Positions 5,838 through 10,994 of a stretch of 10,994 bases of DNA are shown here, one piece after another; position 1 is the first letter of the stretch, and every line of letters starts with the position of its first letter. The DNA is from CBDUJZ01 sp047629415 (GTDB taxonomy: Bacteria; Myxococcota_A; Bradymonadia; REDH01). Under the pieces are notes generated by a model that was given only the letters and a program-made list of their open reading frames with translations, was not told the DNA's origin and did no database searches. The position numbers and the translations under genes are program-made. The DNA lies in assembly GCA_047629415.1 (NCBI GenBank), contig JBLHWZ010000190.1, positions 1 to 10,994 on the forward strand, in the 5' to 3' direction.

Positions 5838-7630
5838 TGCGAGTAATCGGACTAATCGGCAGCGCCGCGCTTGTGACCGCGGCGTGCGGCGGGCCGCAGA
5901 GCGCCACCGTGCCCGATGCCTCTCAGCAGGTGTCGGCCGGCCAGGACAGCGTGTTGCTGGTGAGCGAGCACGTCGACGCGAGCTGGTCGGGTGGAGGATG
6001 GGACGGCGCCCCAACCCGCCTCACCTCAGGGGCTGCCCCGACTGGCTCATGCCCCGCCCCGTTTCTCGCGACCCAAGAGACCCACCGTAATCCGGTGGGG
6101 CTCTTCGGTGTCCCCCATGCCGACGGAGACCAGGTGGTCATCACCGTGGTTGGCTGGACTGGGCTTGGGGGCTGCGAAGCGAGAGCGGAGTGGCAAGTTA
6201 CGCGTGTCGCTCACGGCGCCGTCTTCGTCTACGAGGGCGCGCCGGATGACGCGACCTCGCCCGGCGACGTGCTGAGTTCTGGCGGTAGGATCGTCGCGAT
6301 GCGCGGGTGGGAGATCACAGACGGAACGTGGACTCCCACGACCCGCCCGATCGCGGCCATCTTGCAGCGAGGCGTACTCAGCGAGGAGGTCGCTTGCGTG
6401 CAACACGATACGCCCGAGGCCGCTGACCGGCTCGCAACCGCGATGCTCTACGAAGAGTTGGGCTCGCCCTCGGTCAGCGCGAGCGCTCACCACGACGTCA
6501 TCGGCCTCTCAGCGTTCCATGGCGGCCCGCTAGCGGACCTTTTTGAGACCGGGACGACAGAGTTTCCTGCGGATTGTCTCAGCTCCCCGGTCTTTCGAGC
6601 AGCGACCCTCTCCTTCGGCGCAGAGCCAACGGCGCTAGACATGTCGCGGTCGGCCGCGATCCTAACACTGCACGCCTCAAACGCGTTCGATCGAATGGAC
6701 TGGGAGATCGCGGCTGAGGCGATCTCGGCCGCCCTCGCTCAGACACCAGGTTATGGCCCCGCCCTCTTCCTCCGCGGGCGATTGGAAGAAGAGGTCAACA
6801 TCAATCTGGTGGCCGCAGGTGACGCGTTCTCCGCTGCGGCGGCTGGCGATCAGCGACTCCGCGCAGCTGCGACGTATCGGATGGGGCTCATCTCGGAGGA
6901 TGTGGGGGAGTTGGAAGCAGCTGCGGCCCAGTATGAGTCTGCTGCTGATTCGGACACCGGATACGCCGACCCCGCAAACGCGCTCGGTTTCCTAGCGTTC
7001 GAGGCTGGAGATTACGGTCTCGCCCGGACGATGTTCCAAGAGGCGCTCTCTCGCGCTCCCACGTTCGCTCAGGCCGCTAACAACCTCGGCTACATCGCTG
7101 AAAACGTCGACGGCGACCCAGTGGTCGCAGAGCAATGGTACCGGCGTGCGGCCGCTATCGAGCCAGATTCTTCCTCGACGCTAGTCAACTTGGCCGCTGT
7201 TCTCGGACATCATCTGGGCGGCCTTGTTGAGGCAGAGTCGCTGCTTCGGCAAGCGATGGCTCTCGACGCCCGGAACGCAGACGCGCTCGCGTCGCTGGAG
7301 GCCCTCATGGCGCGACCGGCCGCCGAACCGGGTGCGCTCGCCGGCACTTGGAGCGGTACCCGGGGTCACGATGGGGCGGCGCTGACCGTCACGTTCGGTC
7401 CGGATGGCAGCGCGGCAATCGTTACACGTATGCCAGGTGGGGAGCCGACTGCGCGACGTTTCGCGACGAGTTCCGCCGGCGCGCATCGAACCCAGCGCGT
7501 CTACGGCGAAGAGGCTGAGTGGACTGTCGAGGTAGTGACCGGAAACTCGGCCTACCTCTATCCCACCGAATCGCCACTGCGCCGGACGTTGCTGACGCGG
7601 CGAGATGGCGGTGTAGCGATCGCGCTCTAG
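5837..7630 (+). CDS. TPR-containing lipoprotein with C-terminal beta domain
   Basis: The 597-residue product starts at an ATG that shares one base with the upstream stop (TGATG); the frame extends further upstream, but only inside the TPR gene. Residues 1-17 are a lipoprotein signal peptide ending LVTAAC, with Cys17 lipidated (+2 Gly, so outer-membrane or surface targeting is possible). Residues about 18-260 are an unrecognised globular region with several cysteines (for example GSCPAP, GLGGCEA, EVACVQ) that may form disulfides. Residues about 268-490 are TPR-like repeats (ANALGFLAFEAGDYGLARTM, ANNLGYIAENVDGDP). The last 100 residues, beginning GTWSG, look like a small beta-barrel or lipocalin-type fold. 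It is the final and only exported gene of the operon, probably the envelope end of the system. The 3' end runs into a 20-bp tandem repeat. Confidence 0.88.
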   Translation: MRVIGLIGSAALVTAACGGPQSATVPDASQQVSAGQDSVLLVSEHVDASWSGGGWDGAPTRLTSGAAPTGSCPAPFLATQETHRNPVGLFGVPHADGDQVVITVVGWTGLGGCEARAEWQVTRVAHGAVFVYEGAPDDATSPGDVLSSGGRIVAMRGWEITDGTWTPTTRPIAAILQRGVLSEEVACVQHDTPEAADRLATAMLYEELGSPSVSASAHHDVIGLSAFHGGPLADLFETGTTEFPADCLSSPVFRAATLSFGAEPTALDMSRSAAILTLHASNAFDRMDWEIAAEAISAALAQTPGYGPALFLRGRLEEEVNINLVAAGDAFSAAAAGDQRLRAAATYRMGLISEDVGELEAAAAQYESAADSDTGYADPANALGFLAFEAGDYGLARTMFQEALSRAPTFAQAANNLGYIAENVDGDPVVAEQWYRRAAAIEPDSSSTLVNLAAVLGHHLGGLVEAESLLRQAMALDARNADALASLEALMARPAAEPGALAGTWSGTRGHDGAALTVTFGPDGSAAIVTRMPGGEPTARRFATSSAGAHRTQRVYGEEAEWTVEVVTGNSAYLYPTESPLRRTLLTRRDGGVAIAL

Positions 7631-7740
7631 CTAAACGGGGCCCGCTCCAGCAAGGCGGCGTCGCGCTCCGGCTAGGCGGCGCGCGCTCCGGCTAGGCGGC
7701 GCGCGCTCCGGCTGGGCGGCCTGCGCTCCGGCTAGGCGAA
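7621..7740. repeat. Tandem array of about six 20-bp GC-rich units
   Basis: The unit is close to GCGCGCTCCGGCTAGGCGGC. The shared CGCTC core recurs at 7623, 7643, 7664, 7684, 7704 and 7724, so the period is 20 with one 21-bp step. The copies at 7661-7680, 7681-7700 and 7701-7720 are nearly identical; 7721-7740 diverges at its ends, and the two left copies are more worn. The first copy contains the TAG stop of the lipoprotein gene and the last ends 2 bp before the stop of the convergent methyltransferase gene. The period is not a multiple of three, so the array is non-coding. Neighbouring GCGCGCGC blocks (7679-7686 and 7699-7706) are self-complementary across a 12-nt loop, so transcripts from either side could fold into strong hairpins and the array may act as a two-way transcription barrier. 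Confidence 0.85.
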
Positions 7741-7742
7741 GG

Positions 7743-8375
7743 CTAAATCTTCTCAAGCTCTGCGACCCAGTACGCACAACGAAACGCGCGCTCCAACACA
7801 GTGTAAGCCGGTATCCGCTCCATGCGGACCAACCGAACGCTGGGCGGCAAGGACATCTCGAACTCCTCTCGAGTTCGACGATACAGATTGAAGCGGTCGT
7901 AGCGTCGCTCGAGCGCTTCTCTTTCGATCCCCCCGCAGTCGACGATGTCTTCCACAGACACCAGCGCGCGGCCGTGGCGCTTCAGCACCCGCCCGATCTC
8001 GTCCAACGCAACGTCAAACTCCTGAACAAACTCGAGCATGGCCAACGCGACCACCGCGTCGAACCGCTCGGACTCGAAAGGCCACGACTCGCGGGCCGAT
8101 GCGATGCGCAGCTCCGCTCCCTTGAGCGAGCGCCTTCTCAGCGCCTGACGAACCATGCGTGGAGAGACATCAAATCCAGCGAGGCGACGATTCGCACCGC
8201 TGTAATGACCCAGCACTGCACCCGTGCCGCAGCCAGCATCTAGGATCTCGGCGCCAGCAGCGACAACGAACGGCCACTCCTGCACCACACGAAGCGGCTC
8301 CCATCCCAATTCGACGATGTCGCGATCGTAATACGGCGCCATCTCGTCGAAGAACTCAGCGGTTTCATCTTTCAT
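7743..8375 (-). CDS. Class I SAM-dependent methyltransferase
   Basis: The product has 210 residues with the Rossmann-type SAM-binding pattern. Motif I is ILDAGCGTG (44-52), the acidic residue at the end of strand 2 is Asp69 (AGFDVSP), the post-I region is FDAVVALAMLEFV (105-117), and a strand-5 segment LKRHGRALVSVED follows at 131-143. It belongs with the Methyltransf_11/25-like small-molecule or lipid methyltransferases; the acceptor cannot be told. The chosen start is the ATG at 8375, which shares one base with the stop of the upstream gene (TAATG) and begins right before FFDEMAPYYD, the usual N-terminal helix of the family. An in-frame GTG at 8399 would add eight residues. It is the last gene of the minus-strand cluster and ends next to the tandem repeat. 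Confidence 0.9.
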   Translation of the reverse strand: MKDETAEFFDEMAPYYDRDIVELGWEPLRVVQEWPFVVAAGAEILDAGCGTGAVLGHYSGANRRLAGFDVSPRMVRQALRRRSLKGAELRIASARESWPFESERFDAVVALAMLEFVQEFDVALDEIGRVLKRHGRALVSVEDIVDCGGIEREALERRYDRFNLYRRTREEFEMSLPPSVRLVRMERIPAYTVLERAFRCAYWVAELEKI

Positions 8376-8812
8376 TACCAGCTCGCCAGCGTGCGCCACT
8401 CTTTGCGAAGTGCAGGATAGGCCTTGATGAAGATGCCCGGCCTCGGTGTAGCGTCCAGCAGCTTCTCCATGCTTCCATCTCTCGATGCCGTCACGACACC
8501 GAAACCCTGCGCCTCGGCACGATCGATCAACGAGGGAGCGTCATCCTGCCAAGCGACCAGCCATAGCCAGTTGCCATCGGCCGACTCGAACTTCTCCAAT
8601 TGAGTGAGATCGCCCGCGTCATCCACGCAGAGGAAGAGATGGATTCGATCGCCGCGACCTTGCACGAACGCATAGTCGCCACGCGCACGGGCAGCGAAGC
8701 GCTCATCGTCCGCGAACTGCGCGGTCATCGCTCCAAGTACCTCGTGGGCGGGCAGAAGTGTGGGGAGTCCGTCGTGAAGGGCCTTGATCAGGCCGACGGG
8801 GTGGAGATCCAT
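8375..8812 (-). CDS. Hypothetical soluble protein, 145 aa
   Basis: I do not recognise this family. The protein starts at an ATG at 8812, 6 bp after the stop of the lipoprotein gene upstream, and its stop overlaps the methyltransferase start (TAATG). It is therefore very likely translated as part of the same operon, although the ribosome binding site is weak. It has no signal peptide or membrane segment. The composition is mixed alpha/beta, with a hydrophobic strand RIHLFLCVDD (56-65), a tryptophan-rich strand NWLWLVAWQDD, and a C-terminal GIFIKAYPALRKEW. The central part looks like alternating strands and helices. Frame and codon use are consistent with a real gene, and tight packing between two convincing genes supports it. 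Confidence 0.78.
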   Translation of the reverse strand: MDLHPVGLIKALHDGLPTLLPAHEVLGAMTAQFADDERFAARARGDYAFVQGRGDRIHLFLCVDDAGDLTQLEKFESADGNWLWLVAWQDDAPSLIDRAEAQGFGVVTASRDGSMEKLLDATPRPGIFIKAYPALRKEWRTLASW

Positions 8813-8818
8813 TCGTCG

Positions 8819-9457
8819 CTAGGGGGCTTCAGGCGTGCTCTCGAGGACAAGAAGCTCGAGCGGGCCACCCGTGATCGCCTCCAAGCCCGCCGCCGTCAAC
8901 GCTGAGACCTCGCGGAGGCCGTGAACGGGCTCCGCTCCTGTCACGGTTACCCAAAAGGCATGCGCGTACGTTGGCGACGAAAGCTGCAGAACGAACGGGC
9001 CTTCCCCTGCAGGCAGCTCAACCGCGCCGTGCACGATGGACGAGTTCCGGTACGAATCGAAATTCGTCGGGACGAGCGGGGTAGCGCCCAGGAATGACGC
9101 AATCTCGACGCGCAGCGGCGCGACCGTCTTCCAAACCACGACCGCACCCAGAAATTGGGGAGCGTCGGGCAGTGAGAATACGAAGTTGAGCGGTCCATTA
9201 ACCGACGGCGCCGGTTCAAATGCCAAGCCATCGGTCACCCCATCCGTAAGGATGCGAGCCCTGGTAGTGGCGCGCGGCACCGGCCAAGCCTCCAGCATGA
9301 CCGCGAGACCTTCGGTCGTCTGTGGCGTCGCTGATGCCAGATGAATGGTCTCCGGACGCAGCGTTTCCTCAGCCTGATCGAAGACGTACTGTGACCCAGA
9401 GCATGCGGTCAGAACAACGCCGAGGACGACCGACAGAGCGGCACGACAGCTAAGCAA
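8819..9457 (-). CDS. Lipoprotein of unknown function
   Basis: The 212-residue product begins with a hydrophobic signal peptide ending VVLTAC, with Cys19 the predicted lipidation site (+2 Ser). The rest is rich in predicted beta strands (LNFVFSLPDAP, LGAVVVWKTV, FVLQLSSPTY, AFWVTVTGAE) and has no further membrane segment, suggesting a compact beta-sandwich on the periplasmic or outer face. I do not recognise the family. The start is uncertain: the frame has no ATG or GTG near the signal peptide, and the TTG at 9457 is used here because it is the only common alternative start. The sequence before it is pyrimidine-rich with no Shine-Dalgarno. It lies 28 bp downstream of the small cysteine protein gene and 6 bp upstream of the next gene. 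Confidence 0.8.
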   Translation of the reverse strand: MLSCRAALSVVLGVVLTACSGSQYVFDQAEETLRPETIHLASATPQTTEGLAVMLEAWPVPRATTRARILTDGVTDGLAFEPAPSVNGPLNFVFSLPDAPQFLGAVVVWKTVAPLRVEIASFLGATPLVPTNFDSYRNSSIVHGAVELPAGEGPFVLQLSSPTYAHAFWVTVTGAEPVHGLREVSALTAAGLEAITGGPLELLVLESTPEAP

Positions 9458-9485
9458 AGGGGGGCGCAGTGACAGGAGAATCAGG

Positions 9486-9989
9486 CTACGAGGCCGTCCC
9501 GGCAGTCCACGCCGAGATCAGCTCGAAGTTGTCGATGATGCGGGAATTATGGTCGCCCGACACATCGCTGATGACGACCATCTCTCCATCGGAGAGGCGC
9601 TTCGTCAGGTAGATGGCGAAGTAGTTGGCCGCGGAGCCCTCTTCGACCGTACCGGCTGCGGCAAGCGGCTTGCCGCTTACTGGGCAAAACAGCTCGCACT
9701 TGGTGCCGGAAGGGATCTCGTCCAGTCCCAACTTCCGCGGATCACCATGGAACGGGCTCAGGTGCACGATGCCCTGGTACTTGCCCGCTTTGACCATGAT
9801 CGGGATGCCCGGGTAGCCGTCGAACGATTCCGTCGCAGCCTCCACAAGGTCGTCGCCGTCAGGCCCAAACGCTTGAGTCACAATAATGATGACCTCGTCC
9901 TGGATTTCGACGTGTTGAGCATCGTCCGGAATCGCCATGTGCGCACCGGTAATCCTCAGGTTTTTACGGTCGATATTCTTCATGGCCAT
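9486..9989 (-). CDS. Hypothetical protein with Cys-x3-Cys motif, 167 aa
   Basis: I cannot name this family. The start used is the ATG at 9989; a second ATG at 9983 is two codons in and lies 7 nt after GAAGAG, so it is an equally good choice. The frame is open upstream to 10223, but that stretch is Arg/Pro-rich, unlike the rest, and overlaps the aminotransferase start, so it is not counted. The protein is soluble. Its centre, VKAGKYQGIVHLSPFHGDP (67-85), leads to KCELFCPVSGKPL (97-109), where Cys98 and Cys102 resemble half of a degenerate zinc ribbon. The C-terminal half has a strand-turn-strand pattern (FAIYLTKRLSDGEMVVISD) ending NFELISAW. It is probably the first gene of the minus-strand cluster. 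Confidence 0.8.
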   Translation of the reverse strand: MAMKNIDRKNLRITGAHMAIPDDAQHVEIQDEVIIIVTQAFGPDGDDLVEAATESFDGYPGIPIMVKAGKYQGIVHLSPFHGDPRKLGLDEIPSGTKCELFCPVSGKPLAAAGTVEEGSAANYFAIYLTKRLSDGEMVVISDVSGDHNSRIIDNFELISAWTAGTAS

Positions 9990-10183
9990 ACTCTTCGGAG
10001 GCGGCAGAAACTGCTCCTGTTTTAGACCTATTCGGTGAAATCTGAGGTGTCCATATATTGCGCGCGTGCTGCAACGCCGAAAACCACGGCCTGCACGAGG
10101 CTGTGCGCGGGGGGCTTGGTCACTCGCTTGATCCGCGGCGCGCATGGGCCTAGGGACCCGGGCATCCCTAGCCAAGCAAGACC
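9990..10183. promoter_or_regulatory. Divergent intergenic region before hypothetical gene and aminotransferase
   Basis: This 194-bp gap should hold promoters for the minus-strand cluster and the plus-strand aminotransferase. It contains an AT-rich patch (CATATATTG, 10051-10059) in otherwise GC-rich DNA, which is the most likely place for a -10 element on either strand; I see no convincing paired -35. An inverted repeat lies at its right end (listed separately). No start-stop frame here looks like a gene. Confidence 0.3.
10150..10171 (+). repeat. Short inverted repeat upstream of aminotransferase start
   Basis: CTAGGGA (10150-10156) and TCCCTAG (10165-10171) are exact complements with an 8-nt loop, CCCGGGCA. 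The hairpin ends 12 nt before the GTG start, so it could hold back or expose the ribosome binding region. A 7-bp repeat can arise by chance in GC-rich DNA, so the significance is uncertain. No T-tract follows, so it is not a classical terminator. Confidence 0.35.
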
Positions 10184-10994
10184 GTGACCGACTCTCAGAA
10201 CAGCGCATTTCGTCCCGTGCCACGAACCGGCGTCATTTACGTGATGAACGAGGCGAACAAGCTCGGCTTCCACTACGGGCACCCGGAGTGGGCGAATCTC
10301 GGACAAGGAGCGCCTGAGGCCGGCGAGCTGCCCGGTGCCCCACCGCGCGTCGAAGCGGTTCAAGTCGACCCTCGGACCAATGAGTACGGCCCCGTCCCAG
10401 GAGTTTGGGAGCTGCGAGAAGCGGTCGCCAACCTCTACAACCATCGGTATCGGCAAGGGAAACCCAGCCAGTACACGGCTGAGAACGTCGCAATTGCCGG
10501 TGGCGGGCGCCTGAGCCTCTCGAGGCTTGCCGCGGCCCTCGGGCGCACGCACGTCGGCCATTTCCTACCGGACTACACCGCCTACGAAGAGCTGCTTGAG
10601 CTCTTCGAAATGTTCACGCCGATTCCGATCCCGCTGGAGGCAGACACCGGCTACGCGCTCACTGCGGCTCAGCTTCGTAAGGAGATCGTCGAGCGTGGCA
10701 TGGGTGCCATCATCTTCAGCAACCCATCCAATCCAACCGGGCACCTGACCGGCGGCGCTCAGCTAGCGTCTTGGGTCGATGTCGCACGCGAGAACGACTG
10801 CTATTTGCTCTTGGACGAGTACTACGCGCACTACGTTTGGGACCCCTCAATGTCCCCGAATGGCTGTGTCAGTGCAGCCGAGTACGTCATCGACGTGAAC
10901 AAGGATCCGATCGTCATGCTCGACGGTCTCACCAAGAATTGGCGCTACCCAGGCTGGCGAATCGGATGGACCGTAGGGCCTAAGGACGTGATCG
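10184..10994 (+). CDS. Class I/II PLP-dependent aminotransferase (3' end outside window)
   Basis: The GTG at 10184 is the first start after an in-frame TAG at 10169, and 270 residues are visible of a family that is usually 380-430 long. Fold-type I hallmarks are present: TNEYGPVPGVWELREAV (near 67-83), NPSNPTG with Asn183 contacting the cofactor, LLLDEYYA with Asp211 (pyridine nitrogen) and Tyr214 (cofactor hydroxyl), and LTKNWRYPGWRIGW with Lys251 forming the Schiff base and Arg259 binding phosphate. It transfers an amino group between an amino acid and a 2-oxo acid in the cytoplasm; the substrate cannot be read from this fragment. The start has only a weak ribosome binding site (AAGCAAG). 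It is transcribed divergently from the minus-strand cluster and shows no obvious link to it. Confidence 0.93.
   Translation, partial: MTDSQNSAFRPVPRTGVIYVMNEANKLGFHYGHPEWANLGQGAPEAGELPGAPPRVEAVQVDPRTNEYGPVPGVWELREAVANLYNHRYRQGKPSQYTAENVAIAGGGRLSLSRLAAALGRTHVGHFLPDYTAYEELLELFEMFTPIPIPLEADTGYALTAAQLRKEIVERGMGAIIFSNPSNPTGHLTGGAQLASWVDVARENDCYLLLDEYYAHYVWDPSMSPNGCVSAAEYVIDVNKDPIVMLDGLTKNWRYPGWRIGWTVGPKDVI

Noticed and set aside
7621..7740. CRISPR array
   Set aside because: The units are directly adjacent 20-bp tandem copies without unique spacers, and there are no cas genes nearby.
9990..10223. N-terminal extension of the cysteine-motif protein
   Set aside because: The extra 78 residues are Arg/Pro-rich, unlike the rest, and would overlap the divergent aminotransferase start; starts at 9989 or 9983 fit better.
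10028..10561. 177-residue open frame on the minus strand
   Set aside because: It lies opposite the aminotransferase gene, whose catalytic motifs are clear. The antisense product has no recognisable domain and no separate signals; it is a by-product of high GC.

Overview
The window looks like a chromosomal segment from a high-GC, Gram-negative bacterium, most likely from the Myxococcota/Bradymonadota ('deltaproteobacterial') sphere. This rests on style rather than a marker gene: four predicted lipoproteins, low-complexity Asp/Thr/Gly/Pro linkers behind lipoboxes, TPR and TIG/ZU5-like folds, frequent TTG/GTG starts and densely packed genes. There are no rRNA or tRNA genes, insertion sequences, integrases or CRISPR arrays, and no clear sign of recent transfer.

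Layout. (1) Minus strand, 1-2912: a lipoprotein with a TIG-like fold runs off the left edge. Upstream of it lie a TauE/SafE-type permease and, overlapping its start, a large lipoprotein. The second half of that lipoprotein strikingly resembles the signalling domain of animal Hedgehog, a member of the Hedgehog/DD-peptidase (M15-like) metallopeptidase fold. (2) 2913-3091: a divergent intergenic region with an imperfect 38-nt inverted repeat just before the plus-strand operon. (3) Plus strand, 3092-7630: four genes with overlapping stop/start codons. They encode a soluble AAA+ ATPase with a helical N-terminus, a small multi-pass membrane protein, a TPR protein with two C-terminal membrane segments, and a TPR lipoprotein with a C-terminal beta domain. 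(4) 7621-7740: a GC-rich tandem array of about six 20-bp units between convergent genes, the first unit overlapping the lipoprotein's stop codon. (5) Minus strand, 7743-9989: a closely packed cluster of a class I SAM methyltransferase, a soluble hypothetical protein, a lipoprotein and a small cysteine-containing hypothetical protein. (6) Plus strand, 10184 to the right edge: the 5' two thirds of a class I/II PLP aminotransferase.

How they may work together. The four-gene plus operon spans cytoplasm (ATPase), inner membrane (two proteins) and an envelope lipoprotein, and two or three of its members carry protein-interaction repeats. It therefore looks like one envelope-spanning machine of unknown role. 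The Hedgehog-like lipoprotein is divergently transcribed from it and translationally coupled to the permease, so a shared control region is possible. The strongest single discovery is the Hedgehog-like enzyme, in which the zinc and catalytic residues are all present and about two thirds of the calcium-site acidic residues are retained. All functional statements come from reading motifs by eye; no database search was run.
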